Made by a program: the position numbers and the translations under genes
Shown: positions 34,949 to 43,937 of the stretch, piece after piece
How the letters are laid out: each line of letters starts with the position of its first letter
How positions within the stretch are numbered: the first letter of the stretch is position 1
Assembly: GCF_002312805.1 (NCBI RefSeq)
Contig: NZ_NMUA01000002.1
Coordinates: forward strand, 186,001-250,000
Length of the DNA stretch: 64,000 nucleotides
Reading direction: 5' to 3'
Source of the DNA: Sphingobium sp. D43FB
GTDB lineage: Bacteria; Pseudomonadota; Alphaproteobacteria; Sphingomonadales; Sphingomonadaceae
The notes under the pieces: model-generated
What the model was told of the DNA's origin: nothing
Seen by the model: the letters and a program-made list of their open reading frames with translations, nothing else
The model's database searches: none

Positions 34949-35751
34949 TTGTCGAGCGCGATGTCCGGGGCGTCTTCGGCTTTCATGCCGATCACATTAT
35001 AGCCTGCGTCGACATGGTGGATTTCGCCGGTCACGCCGCTGGCCAGGTCCGACAGCAGATACAGGCCTGCGCCGCCGACATCCTCGATGGTCACATTGCG
35101 ACGCAGCGGGGCGTTCAGTTCGTTCCATTTGAGGATATAGCGGAAGTCGCCAATGCCGCTGGCCGCCAGCGTCTTGATCGGACCAGCCGAGATGGCATTG
35201 ACGCGGATATTTTCGCGACCCAGATCCATCGCCAGATATTTGACGCTGGTTTCCAGCGCCGCCTTGGCCACGCCCATGACGTTATAATGGGGGATGACCT
35301 TTTCCGCGCCATAATAGCTGAGCGTCAGGATGCTGCCGCCATTGGGCATCAGCGCGCGGGCGCGGCGCGTGACTGCCACGAAACTGTAAGCAGACACGTT
35401 CATGGTCATCAGGAAGTTGTCGAGGCTGGTATCGACATAGAGACCGCGCAGCTCGTTCTTGTCCGAAAAACCAATCGCATGAACGACGAAGTCGAGCGTG
35501 CCCCAGCGCGCCTCAATCTCCGCAAAGGCGGCGTCGAGCTTGTCCATGTCCGTCACGTCGCAATCGATCAGGAAGTCCGACCCTACCTGCTCCGCCAAAG
35601 GCCGGACCCGCTTGGCGAGCGCGTCGCCCTGATAGGAAAAGGCCAGTTCAGCGCCCTGTTCATGCAAGGATTTGGCAATGCCCCAAGCCAACGACTTGTC
35701 GTTCGCCAGACCCATGATGAGGCCGCGTTTACCCGCCATCAAGCCGTTCAT
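34945..35751 (-). CDS. fabI: enoyl-ACP reductase (NADH)
   Basis: FabI performs the last step of each fatty acid elongation cycle and is the triclosan target. The 268-aa SDR-type enzyme has [16 protein letters not shown] for NADH binding and the catalytic Y-x6-K form, [20 protein letters not shown]. The C-terminus ends [12 protein letters not shown] overlaps at both ends place it in a BrkB-fabI-aroC operon. Confidence 0.97.
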   Translation of the reverse strand: MNGLMAGKRGLIMGLANDKSLAWGIAKSLHEQGAELAFSYQGDALAKRVRPLAEQVGSDFLIDCDVTDMDKLDAAFAEIEARWGTLDFVVHAIGFSDKNELRGLYVDTSLDNFLMTMNVSAYSFVAVTRRARALMPNGGSILTLSYYGAEKVIPHYNVMGVAKAALETSVKYLAMDLGRENIRVNAISAGPIKTLAASGIGDFRYILKWNELNAPLRRNVTIEDVGGAGLYLLSDLASGVTGEIHHVDAGYNVIGMKAEDAPDIALDK

Positions 35752-36713
35752 ATCTTCGTTCCGTTCCCTTGGTCTTCGGGCAGCAAGGCCACTTCCTCTT
35801 CGGGAAATTCCGCCAGCGCCGCATTCAATTCCGCGCCAATTACCACGCCAAGCCCGACTAGGAAGAAAAAAATGAGCGTGATCATGACGCCGGCCAAGCT
35901 GCCATAGGTCCGGTCATAGCCGCCCAGCAGCGACAGGGTCGGCGGCAACAGCAATGTCGTGCCATACCACCAGAGCGATGTCGCGACCGCGCCGGGCCAT
36001 TTGGGGAAACGACGATCCTTGTAGATGGTCGGCGTCAGGGAGACGAACAACGACCAAAGCGCGATGCACACTATCACCATCGGTATGAGCTTGGCCGACG
36101 CGACGAGCGCGATGGCATCATCGGCCCAGGGAAGGAGATGGGTCAGAAACTGGTCGATGCCCGTGATCACCACTTGGAGCGAGAAGGCGAACATCACCGC
36201 CACGACGCTAGCCAAAGTGATGCCCACCGCGCTTAGCCGATAATGCCAGAAGGATTTGGTGCTTTTGGTGCCATAGGCGCGGCGCAATATGTCGCGGATG
36301 GTTTCGATGAGACTGCCGACGGTCCACAGACCGACGAATCCGCCCAGCCAGAGCAAAGGGCCGGAGCGGGCATTGAGCACATCGCTGATCGGTTGGCGCA
36401 CGACATCGGCGACGCCGCGGGGAACCGTTGTCAGGAAGGCGTTGACCGCGGCCAGGCCATCTTCGGTGCGGCCGAAGATACTCGCCACCGCCGCTGCGAC
36501 GATGAAGAAGGGAAACAGCGTCATCAGCGAGAGATAGGCAAGATTCCCGGCGTGAATGAAGCCATCGCTATAGGTGCCGACCGCGACCCGCTTCATCACC
36601 TCGAACGCCTGCGAACCGGGGCGCACCCGCTTCATCTGGCGATGAAAATGAGCGCGTGTCCGTGCCGCCATATGGCGACGGGATTCGGGCGTATAGGGCG
36701 AATTCAGCGGCAT
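35748..36713 (-). CDS. YihY/BrkB family inner-membrane protein
   Basis: The 321-aa protein contains about six TM helices in the UPF0761/BrkB pattern (SDGFIHAGNLAYLSLMTLFP near the first helix, YGSLAGVMITLIFFFLVGLG near the last). It was once described as ribonuclease BN, which is incorrect for this family; the real role is uncertain. It heads the fabI-aroC operon with a 4-nt overlap. The N-terminus is long and basic. Confidence 0.92.
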   Translation of the reverse strand: MPLNSPYTPESRRHMAARTRAHFHRQMKRVRPGSQAFEVMKRVAVGTYSDGFIHAGNLAYLSLMTLFPFFIVAAAVASIFGRTEDGLAAVNAFLTTVPRGVADVVRQPISDVLNARSGPLLWLGGFVGLWTVGSLIETIRDILRRAYGTKSTKSFWHYRLSAVGITLASVVAVMFAFSLQVVITGIDQFLTHLLPWADDAIALVASAKLIPMVIVCIALWSLFVSLTPTIYKDRRFPKWPGAVATSLWWYGTTLLLPPTLSLLGGYDRTYGSLAGVMITLIFFFLVGLGVVIGAELNAALAEFPEEEVALLPEDQGNGTKI

Positions 36714-36728
36714 CCGCCCCCTAACGCC

Positions 36729-37646
36729 TCAAACGCCGAGATGGGCGCGCACGGGTCGACTGTCCTGCCAGCTTTCGACCAGCGCCCGGATCGCGGGATC
36801 ATCGGCAGGCACATCGATTTGCAGGGTCACAAGCTGATCCCCGCGCGCACCATCCTTGCCGGTGAAGCCCTTGCCCCGCAGCCGCAGCGTCTTGCCCGAT
36901 GTCGCACCCGTCGGCACGCCCAGCATCACCGCGCCATCGACAGTGGGCACCTTGACCTTGCCACCCTTCACCGCCTCGTCGAGCGTGATCGGCAGGTCGA
37001 GCAGGACATTGTCGCCATCGCGGGTGAAGAAGGGATGGGGCTTCACTTCGATCGTGACGATCGCGTCACCTGCGCCCCCTGGCCCCACCTGCCCCTTGCC
37101 CGACAGGCGCATCTGCGTACCGGTGTCGACCCCGGCGGGCAATTTGAGGTCGATGGTCTTGCCATCCTGCAGCGTGATCCGCTGCGGCGCGAGGGTGGCA
37201 GCGTCCGTGAACTGTACCGCCAGGCGATAAGCGACGTTCGCGCCCTTGGACGGCGGCGCCTGTCGGCCAAAACCACCGCCACCCGCACGGCGACCCGCGC
37301 CGCCGAACAGGCCTTCGAAGATATCGCCGAAATCCGCGCCGCCCTGATCGAAACCGCCGCCGCCGGGCTGGCCGCGAAAACCGCCACCGCCTCCTCCGCC
37401 GCCAAAGCCGAAGGGCGCGGTCGGATTGCCGTCGCCGTCAATCTCGCCCCGGTCGAAGCGGGCGCGCTTGTCCTTGTCGGACAACAGATCATAGGCATTG
37501 GTGGCAGCGGAAAACTTCTCCGACGCCTTGGGATTGTCCTTATTCTTGTCGGGGTGCAGTTCCTTGGCCAGCTTGCGATAGGCCGACTTGATCTCTGCCT
37601 CGGTCGCGCCGCGCGCAACGCCAAGGGTGGAATAGGGATCAGCCAT
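36729..37646 (-). CDS. type II DnaJ co-chaperone (CbpA/DnaJB-like)
   Basis: The 305-aa protein has an N-terminal J domain with HPDKN (residues 32-36), a Gly-rich linker (about 80-130) and two C-terminal substrate-binding barrels (LPAGVDTGTQMRLSGKGQ, LDLPITLDEAVKGGKV). The four CxxCxGxG zinc repeats of canonical DnaJ are missing. It stimulates DnaK ATPase. It is divergent from pdxH by 127 bp, and 15 bp upstream of the BrkB gene. Confidence 0.94.
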   Translation of the reverse strand: MADPYSTLGVARGATEAEIKSAYRKLAKELHPDKNKDNPKASEKFSAATNAYDLLSDKDKRARFDRGEIDGDGNPTAPFGFGGGGGGGGFRGQPGGGGFDQGGADFGDIFEGLFGGAGRRAGGGGFGRQAPPSKGANVAYRLAVQFTDAATLAPQRITLQDGKTIDLKLPAGVDTGTQMRLSGKGQVGPGGAGDAIVTIEVKPHPFFTRDGDNVLLDLPITLDEAVKGGKVKVPTVDGAVMLGVPTGATSGKTLRLRGKGFTGKDGARGDQLVTLQIDVPADDPAIRALVESWQDSRPVRAHLGV

Positions 37647-37773
37647 CGATACTCTGGTGCCTCTTGTTCTGGGACGGGAAATTGCCGTCCTATGTGGCGA
37701 AAGCGACGCGTCGGTTCAAGTTGCGCAATAGCCCGTATCGACACTATCACATCGCCCGCCTAGACAGTGGGGC

Positions 37774-38349
37774 ATGATCGATCCTTTTGCCTTGTTCGAC
37801 GACTGGTACAGCCAGGCGCGTGAAACCGAAATCAACGACAGCAACGCCATGGCTCTTGCCACCGCCGATGCGCGCGGCTGTCCGTCCGTCCGCATGGTCT
37901 TGTTGAAGGGCCATGGACCGGACGGCTTCATCTTTTACACCAATTTCGAAGGGCGCAAGGCGGGCGACCTCGTAGAAAATCCCCATGCTGCCCTGCTCTT
38001 CCACTGGAAATCGATGCGGCGACAGATACGGATCGAGGGTACGGTTGGCCCCGTGGATGATGCCACGGCCGATGCCTATTTCGCGACGCGCAGCCGCGAC
38101 AGCCAGCTGGGGGCCTGGGCCTCCGACCAGTCGCGCCCCCTACCCTCGCGCGAAATCTTCATGGCCCGGTTCGAAGAAGCCAATGCGCGGTTCGAGGGCC
38201 AGCCGGTGCCGCGTCCACCCCATTGGTCGGGGTTCCGCCTCGCCCCTGAACGCATCGAATTCTGGCAGGATCGCGAACATCGCCTGCACGAACGCCGCCT
38301 GTTCACACGGGACGATGCGGGCTGGACCGAAGGGCTGCTCTACCCCTGA
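37774..38349 (+). CDS. pdxH: pyridoxamine/pyridoxine 5'-phosphate oxidase
   Basis: PdxH oxidises PNP or PMP to pyridoxal phosphate using FMN. The 191-aa protein shows NAMALATADARGCPSVRMVL, YTNFEGRKAGDL for FMN binding, SRDSQLGAWASDQS and the C-terminal FWQDREHRLHERR with the phosphate-binding residues. Length is standard. Confidence 0.96.
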   Translation: MIDPFALFDDWYSQARETEINDSNAMALATADARGCPSVRMVLLKGHGPDGFIFYTNFEGRKAGDLVENPHAALLFHWKSMRRQIRIEGTVGPVDDATADAYFATRSRDSQLGAWASDQSRPLPSREIFMARFEEANARFEGQPVPRPPHWSGFRLAPERIEFWQDREHRLHERRLFTRDDAGWTEGLLYP

Positions 38350-38491
38350 TAGGCGCGGATTGCACCGTTTGGGATGAACCGAGGCGCGGAAAGCGGCGGC
38401 TTGTTCGTCTATCTCAAGGCGGGGGCCGCACGCCGATTGCGGGTGGCCCATGCGCCTGTTAGGTGTTCCCTGACGGTTGTAATAATATTGC

Positions 38492-38511
38492 GAGCCGCGT
38501 CCGCGCGGCTC
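38492..38511 (+). promoter_or_regulatory. stem-loop immediately before a DAACS gene's Shine-Dalgarno
   Basis: GAGCCGCG-TCCG-CGCGGCTC is a perfect 8-bp stem ending 2 nt before GAGGGAA, which serves the ATG at 38524. An A+T-rich TTGTAATAATATT just upstream (38478-38490) may be the -10 region, so the hairpin would be at the mRNA 5' end and stabilise it. Confidence 0.45.
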
Positions 38512-38523
38512 ATGAGGGAATAG

Positions 38524-39855
38524 ATGCGCAACAGACTGACGGCCTTCATCCTCACCGGCATGGTCCTTGGGGTGATCGTAGGGTTCGCCGCGAACCTGTG
38601 GGTGGGTGGCGACGAAACGCTGGCCAAGCAGGTCGCGGGCTATTTCCACCTGCTGGCCGACATCTTTTTGCATTTGATCAAGATGATCATCGCGCCGCTG
38701 GTCTTCTCCACGCTGGTTGCGGGCATCGCCCATATGGGCGACAGCGCGGCGCTGGGGCGCATCGGCGGGCGGGCGCTGGCCTGGTTCGTCATCGCCAGCC
38801 TGATTTCGCTGACGCTGGGCCTCATCTTCGTCAATTTCTTCGCGCCGGGCGAAGGGCTCAACCTGGTCCGCAATGGTGCGGAATCGGGCGTGAATACCGA
38901 ATCGCTCAATTTCCGTGACTTCATTCTGCATGTCTTTCCGACCTCCATGGTCGGCGCGATGGCGGAAAATTCGATCCTCCAGATCGTCGTCTTCTCACTG
39001 TTCGTCGGCGTCGCGCTGACCGCGATCGGCGAGAAGGGCAAACCGATCGTCGGCGTGATCGAGGCGATGGTCGAACTGATGCTGCAGGTGACGGGCTATG
39101 TCATGCGCGTCGCGCCCTTCGCCGTTTTCGGTGCCTTAGCGTCGGTGATCACCACGGAAGGGCTGGGTGTGCTGGTCACGTTCGGCGAGTTGATCGGCGA
39201 ATTCTACATCGCGCTTTTCTGCCTCTGGCTGCTGCTGTTCGCGGCGGGATCGGTTTTCCTGGGCAAGCGGATGTTCACGCTGATCCGCTATGTCCGCGAA
39301 CCGATCCTGATCGCCTTCTCCACCGCCTCGTCGGAAGCCGCCTATCCCAAGATGCTGGAACAGCTCGACCGGTTCGGCGTGCCGCGCCGCATCTATAGCT
39401 TCGTGCTGCCACTCGGCTACAGCTTCAACCTCGACGGCTCGATGATGTATGCGACCTTCGCGACGATCTTCATCGCGCAAGCCTATGGCATCGACCTGCC
39501 GATCGCGACGCAGATCACGATTCTGCTGGTGTTGATGGTGACCAGCAAAGGCATCGCCGCCGTGCCGCGCGCATCCTTGGTGGTGGTCGCCGCGACGCTG
39601 GGCCAGTTCGACCTGCCGGTCGAGGGCGTAGCCTTCATCCTGGCGGTCGATCACTTCATGGACATGGGCCGCACCGCAACCAACGTGCTGGGCAACGCCA
39701 TCGCCACGTCGGTCATCACCAAATGGGAAGGGATGCTGGAGGTCGAGGAGCCGATCGACGTGCCCCATCCCAAAGCCCCCGCCCACACCGCCGCGCATGG
39801 CCGCGCGGGGCTGGAACTGGCATCCGACATGGTGGACGAGGACAAGAAGGGCTGA
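38524..39855 (+). CDS. DAACS family dicarboxylate/amino acid:cation symporter (first copy)
   Basis: The 443-aa membrane protein follows the GltP/DctA/GltPh fold: eight helices and two re-entrant hairpins. Hairpin 1 carries FSTASSEAAYPKMLEQL, TM7 the SFNLDGSMMYATFATIF motif (equivalent to NMDGT) and TM8 DHFMDMGRTATNVLGNAIAT split around its conserved D/R/N. Substrates of the family include glutamate, aspartate, succinate and fumarate; the TM8 Arg favours acidic substrates. A polar tail of about 40 residues follows. Confidence 0.93.
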   Translation: MRNRLTAFILTGMVLGVIVGFAANLWVGGDETLAKQVAGYFHLLADIFLHLIKMIIAPLVFSTLVAGIAHMGDSAALGRIGGRALAWFVIASLISLTLGLIFVNFFAPGEGLNLVRNGAESGVNTESLNFRDFILHVFPTSMVGAMAENSILQIVVFSLFVGVALTAIGEKGKPIVGVIEAMVELMLQVTGYVMRVAPFAVFGALASVITTEGLGVLVTFGELIGEFYIALFCLWLLLFAAGSVFLGKRMFTLIRYVREPILIAFSTASSEAAYPKMLEQLDRFGVPRRIYSFVLPLGYSFNLDGSMMYATFATIFIAQAYGIDLPIATQITILLVLMVTSKGIAAVPRASLVVVAATLGQFDLPVEGVAFILAVDHFMDMGRTATNVLGNAIATSVITKWEGMLEVEEPIDVPHPKAPAHTAAHGRAGLELASDMVDEDKKG

Positions 39856-39930
39856 GCGGCGTCGGTTTTCGTCCGAAGTTCACACCGTCGCTGGACGGTC
39901 GGGTCGGCTGCGGACTTGTCCCGACCGCCA

Positions 39931-40815
39931 TCACCATAGACAGCCGCGGACCGGTTTGAGCGGTTCCGGGGCGGGGTCGCCGATGGACTGGAGCAGGTCG
40001 ATCTCGATCGTGCGACACATGGCGCTCATCGATACGTCGTGGACGGTGTTGGCGAAGGGATCGACCAGATCGTCGCCGATGCGCAGGACCGCGAGGAACA
40101 TGAGGCCCGCCACGGTCGAGCCGAGCGGGGTTGCTAGGCCCAGCGTTTCGACCAGGCCGATAGGCAGGAAGATGCAGAAAAGATGGGTAAATATCGTCGG
40201 TAGATAGCGATATTGGACCGGCAACGGCGTGTTTTTGAGCCGCTCCATCCCGCCCTGGGCATTGGCGATGTCGACCAGCACGGCCTCCATCTGCGTTTGC
40301 TGGATCGTGTCGATCCAGCCTGCGCGTCGGGCCATATCGATACGGCGGCCCGTGCTGTCGAGCAGGCCGTTGGCGGCGTTAGTCCGCGCCAGCGCCAGCC
40401 CCTTGTCCTTTTCCTCCAGAAAGCGCGTCACATCCTCATCGAGAGGCTGCCGCCGCAACTGGCAGCGCAGCGCGTTCACATAAGCGATCTGGCGCTTGAC
40501 GATCTCGCGCTTCATGTCGCGGCCATCGGGGTCGGGCAGGAAGTTGCGGGTCGCGCGCGCCAAGCTGCGCGAGGCGTTGATCATCGCGCCCCACAGCACC
40601 CGCCCTTCCCACCAGCGTTGATAGGCGGAGTTGGAGCGAAAGCCCAGGAACAGCGCCAGCGCCGAACCGAAGATGGTCAGCGGCAGCGAGGGTGCCTTGA
40701 AGGGCAGGACATAATAAGTGACAGTGACGACGCAGTCCCAGACGAACAATATCGTCAGCGGTTTCCAGACTTCGGAGGCCATGCGCCGCATGGAAGGAAC
40801 GGGATCGACAATCAT
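39931..40815 (-). CDS. bestrophin-like anion channel family protein (UPF0187)
   Basis: The 294-aa membrane protein has the bestrophin N-terminus after the first helix: LALFLGFRSNSAYQRWWEGR (about residues 50-70), then ATRNFLPD and a second helical pair near residues 200-250 (FCIFLPIGLVETLGLATPLG). Bacterial bestrophins form pentameric cation- or anion-permeable channels. It lies between two DAACS symporters, convergent with the first and divergent from the second. The start at MIVDPVPS is preferred. Confidence 0.9.
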   Translation of the reverse strand: MIVDPVPSMRRMASEVWKPLTILFVWDCVVTVTYYVLPFKAPSLPLTIFGSALALFLGFRSNSAYQRWWEGRVLWGAMINASRSLARATRNFLPDPDGRDMKREIVKRQIAYVNALRCQLRRQPLDEDVTRFLEEKDKGLALARTNAANGLLDSTGRRIDMARRAGWIDTIQQTQMEAVLVDIANAQGGMERLKNTPLPVQYRYLPTIFTHLFCIFLPIGLVETLGLATPLGSTVAGLMFLAVLRIGDDLVDPFANTVHDVSMSAMCRTIEIDLLQSIGDPAPEPLKPVRGCLW

Positions 40816-40959
40816 GCGGGTCTCCGAGAGAATGGACCGCGCCAACGCGAGAGGCGCGTAAAAGCTCCCTCGATACCCTAGCGCAATGACTGGAAAGTCG
40901 TGCAACCGGCACCCCGGCCGAGTGGTTGACCCGTAACGGTAGCCCAAAAGGATGAACCA

Positions 40960-42282
40960 TTGACCGGCACGACACCCACGACAGGCGCCGAAACCGGCCG
41001 GAAAAGCGCAGCATTATCGCTGCAATGGCAGATGCTCGCGGGCTTCGGCATCGGCCTGCTATCGGGCCTTGGCGTCTATATGGCGGCACCCGATGCCCCT
41101 TGGGTCAGTGGCTTCACCACCTATGTCACCGGGCCGATCGGCCAGATTTTCCTGCGGCTGTTGTTCATGCTGGTGATCCCATTGCTGGTATCGGCACTGA
41201 TCGTCGGGATTGCGGAAATGGGCGAGATTCGGGCGTTGCGGCGCGTCGGGCTTCGCACGCTCGTCTATACCTTCATTGTGTCGGCCATTGCGGTGGCGGT
41301 CAGTCTGTTGGTGGTCGATCTGTTGCGGCCAGGCGCGGGCATCGACCCTGTCGCCGCGCGCGCGATGCTGAGCGATGCGGGGCCGGGGGCGCAGGCGATA
41401 TTGAGCCGGGGTAGCGACGCACCGCAGGGGATCAATGCCTTCATCGCCATCGTGCCCGACAACATCATCGCGGCAATGGCGGGCAACGATATATTGGCGG
41501 TGATGGTCTTTTCGCTCTTCTTCGGCATTGGACTGGTGCTGGTGCGGACGCCGCAGACGCAGATGCTGCTGACCGCGATGGAGGGCGTGCTGGCGGTGAC
41601 GATGCGGCTGATGGGGCTGGTCATCCGCCTCGCGCCGATCGCCATTGCCTGCTTCATGTTCAATCTGGCGTCGCAATTTGGCTGGGATTTGCTGATCCGG
41701 TTGTCGGCCTATGTCGGCGTCGTGCTGCTCGCGCTGGCAATCCAGATGTTCGGCGTCTATTCACTGCTGATTGCGTTCATCGCCAAACGCTCGCCTTGGC
41801 GCTTCTTTGCCGATGTGCAGGAGGCGACGGTCATGGCCTTTGCCACTGCCTCCTCCAATGCGACTTTACCCACGGCGCTCCGCGTGGCGGAGGATAATCT
41901 GCGCCTGCCGCGCCGCATCGCGCGCTTCGTCCTGACCATCGGCGCGACCGCCAACCAGAATGGCACGGCGATGTTCGAGGGGATCACCGTGATCTTCCTT
42001 GCCCAGTTTTTCAGCATTGAGCTGAGCATCCCGCAGCAGGTCATGGTGATGATGATGTGCATATTGGGCGGCGTCGGCACGGCGGGCGTGCCGGCCGGAT
42101 CGCTGCCGGTCGTGGCGATGATCCTGGGGATGGTCGGCATACCGCCCGAAGGCATCGGGCTGGTGCTGGGGGTGGACCGATTGCTCGACATGTGCCGCAC
42201 CGCGCTCAACGTCACCGGCGATCTGGTCGCGGCGACGGTGATCGCGGCAGGCGAGGAGGATCAGCCGAGCGTTGGCTCGTAA
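40960..42282 (+). CDS. DAACS family dicarboxylate/amino acid:cation symporter (second copy)
   Basis: The 440-aa paralog shares the fold but differs from the first copy: hairpin 1 is FATASSNATLPTALRVAEDN, TM7 TIGATANQNGTAMFEGITV, and TM8 LGVDRLLDMCRTALNVTGDL with the conserved D and R. Start is TTG at 40960, supported by AAAGGA 7 nt upstream; an ATG at 40952 opens only three codons. It resembles GltP/proton-coupled glutamate types more than the first copy. Confidence 0.93.
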   Translation: MTGTTPTTGAETGRKSAALSLQWQMLAGFGIGLLSGLGVYMAAPDAPWVSGFTTYVTGPIGQIFLRLLFMLVIPLLVSALIVGIAEMGEIRALRRVGLRTLVYTFIVSAIAVAVSLLVVDLLRPGAGIDPVAARAMLSDAGPGAQAILSRGSDAPQGINAFIAIVPDNIIAAMAGNDILAVMVFSLFFGIGLVLVRTPQTQMLLTAMEGVLAVTMRLMGLVIRLAPIAIACFMFNLASQFGWDLLIRLSAYVGVVLLALAIQMFGVYSLLIAFIAKRSPWRFFADVQEATVMAFATASSNATLPTALRVAEDNLRLPRRIARFVLTIGATANQNGTAMFEGITVIFLAQFFSIELSIPQQVMVMMMCILGGVGTAGVPAGSLPVVAMILGMVGIPPEGIGLVLGVDRLLDMCRTALNVTGDLVAATVIAAGEEDQPSVGS

Positions 42283-42296
42283 CCTTGCGGGACATA

Positions 42297-42320
42297 GTTC
42301 CCCGGCCTTCGCCGGGGAAC
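42297..42320. terminator. REP-like palindrome between convergent genes
   Basis: GTTCCCCGGC-CTTC-GCCGGGGAAC is a perfect 10-bp stem with a 4-nt loop, of the same family as the pair at 21092-21160. It sits 14 bp after the DAACS stop and 7 bp from the end of the opposing small gene, so it can terminate in both directions. Confidence 0.75.
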
Positions 42321-42327
42321 AGCGCCG

Positions 42328-42510
42328 TTAGCGCAGTTTAGCGATGTTCAATCCGTCTTCCTTGGCGCGGGCCTTGGTCGATTCCTCTGTCCGGGTCAGC
42401 GCCTTGGCGATCGCCTTCAGCCCCATGCCCTTCTTGGCCAGGGTATGCAGCTTCTGGATTTCGTCCTGAGTCCAAGCCTGCTTGTGCCGTTCGAACTTTT
42501 CGCCCGCCAT
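42328..42510 (-). CDS. 60-aa putative DNA-binding (SANT/Myb-like helical) protein
   Basis: The sequence AWTQDEIQKLHTLAKKGMGL followed by KAIAKALTRTEESTKARAKE has the spacing of a three-helix SANT/Myb or sigma-region-4-like HTH ('W.. E...L..L...G.....IA..L.RT...' ). It is basic and lacks other domains. It starts 5 nt after the purA stop on the same strand, so it is likely expressed with purA. Function unknown. Confidence 0.75.
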   Translation of the reverse strand: MAGEKFERHKQAWTQDEIQKLHTLAKKGMGLKAIAKALTRTEESTKARAKEDGLNIAKLR

Positions 42511-42515
42511 CGCCT

Positions 42516-43805
42516 TTAATCCGCGAAGGGATCGCGCACGAGGATGGTATCCTCGCGCTCAGGACTGGTGGAGACGAGCGTGACCGGGCAGCCGATCAGT
42601 TCTTCGATCCGGCGGATATATTTGATCGCCTGCGCGGGCAATTCTGCCCAGCTGCGCGCGCCCGCCGTGGTGTCGTGCCAGCCTTCGATGCTTTCGTAGA
42701 TCGGCTGCGCCTTGGCCTGATCCTGCGCATGGGCCGGCAGATAGTCGAACGTCTGTTCGCCAATCTTGTAGCCGACGCAAATCTGGAGCGTGTCGAACCC
42801 GTCCAGCACGTCGAGCTTGGTGAGCGCGATGCCGGTGACGCCCGATACCGCGACCGACTGGCGCACCAGGACCGCGTCGAACCAGCCGCAGCGGCGCTTG
42901 CGCCCGGTGACGGTGCCAAATTCATGGCCGCGTTCGCCCAGCCGCTGGCCGGTGGCGTCCTCCAGTTCGGTGGGGAAGGGGCCGGAGCCGACGCGGGTGG
43001 TATAGGCCTTGACGATGCCCAGCACGAAGCCCGCCGCATTGGGACCAAGGCCGGTGCCGCTCGCCGCCGTACCCGCCACCGTGTTGGACGAGGTGACGAA
43101 GGGATAAGTGCCATGGTCGATGTCGAGCAACGTGCCCTGTGCGCCTTCGAACAGGATGCGCTTGCTCGCCGCCTTGGCGCGGTTGAGCGTCAGCCAGACC
43201 GGCTTGACGAAGGGCAGGATGAAGTCGGCGATTTCGGTCAATTCCGCCATCAGCGCGGCGCGGTCGATCGGCGGTTCGCCAAAGCCGGTGCGCAGCGCGT
43301 CATGATGGGCGGTCAGGCGATCGAGCTGAGGGCCAAGATCGTCGAGATGCGCGAGGTCGCACACGCGGATGGCGCGGCGGCCGACCTTGTCTTCATAGGC
43401 AGGGCCAATGCCGCGCCGGGTGGTGCCGATCTTGCCCGCGCCGCTCGCATCTTCACGCAGCCCGTCCAGGTCGCGGTGGAAGGGCAGGATCAGCGGGCAG
43501 GTTTCGGCAATCTGAAGATTGTCGGGCGTGATGGCCACGCCCTGCGCCGACAATTTCGCGACTTCATCGCGGAAATGCCAGGGATCGAGCACCACGCCAT
43601 TGCCGATGACGCTGAGCGTCCCACGCACGATGCCCGACGGCAGCAGCGAGAGCTTATAGACTTTCTCGCCAACCACGAGCGTGTGGCCCGCATTATGACC
43701 GCCCTGGAAACGAGCGACGACATCGGCGCGCTCCGAGAGCCAATCGACGATCTTGCCCTTGCCCTCGTCACCCCATTGGGCGCCGATTACGGTTACATTT
43801 GCCAT
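42516..43805 (-). CDS. purA: adenylosuccinate synthetase
   Basis: PurA joins IMP and aspartate with GTP, the first step toward AMP. The 429-aa protein begins [20 protein letters not shown] with the GTP P-loop, followed by [13 protein letters not shown] and the IMP site [18 protein letters not shown]. The C-terminal GTP base motif [11 protein letters not shown] is present. The longer N-terminal extension to 43931 was rejected. Upstream by 132 bp is hisZ. Confidence 0.97.
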   Translation of the reverse strand: MANVTVIGAQWGDEGKGKIVDWLSERADVVARFQGGHNAGHTLVVGEKVYKLSLLPSGIVRGTLSVIGNGVVLDPWHFRDEVAKLSAQGVAITPDNLQIAETCPLILPFHRDLDGLREDASGAGKIGTTRRGIGPAYEDKVGRRAIRVCDLAHLDDLGPQLDRLTAHHDALRTGFGEPPIDRAALMAELTEIADFILPFVKPVWLTLNRAKAASKRILFEGAQGTLLDIDHGTYPFVTSSNTVAGTAASGTGLGPNAAGFVLGIVKAYTTRVGSGPFPTELEDATGQRLGERGHEFGTVTGRKRRCGWFDAVLVRQSVAVSGVTGIALTKLDVLDGFDTLQICVGYKIGEQTFDYLPAHAQDQAKAQPIYESIEGWHDTTAGARSWAELPAQAIKYIRRIEELIGCPVTLVSTSPEREDTILVRDPFAD

Positions 43806-43937
43806 GAATACAGATCTCCGCCCGCCGCGCGGACCGGCCATGCCCTTCGACGGGACTCGGCATGCCGGTAGGATCGATTGGACGCAAAGCCGCCCTGTTC
43901 GCGCGGCGGTTAGCCCTGCCGCGGCCTCCAAGTCAAG

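Noticed and set aside
35748-36713. Ribonuclease BN
   Set aside because: The name for YihY/BrkB proteins was a historical mis-assignment; this is a membrane protein without nuclease motifs.
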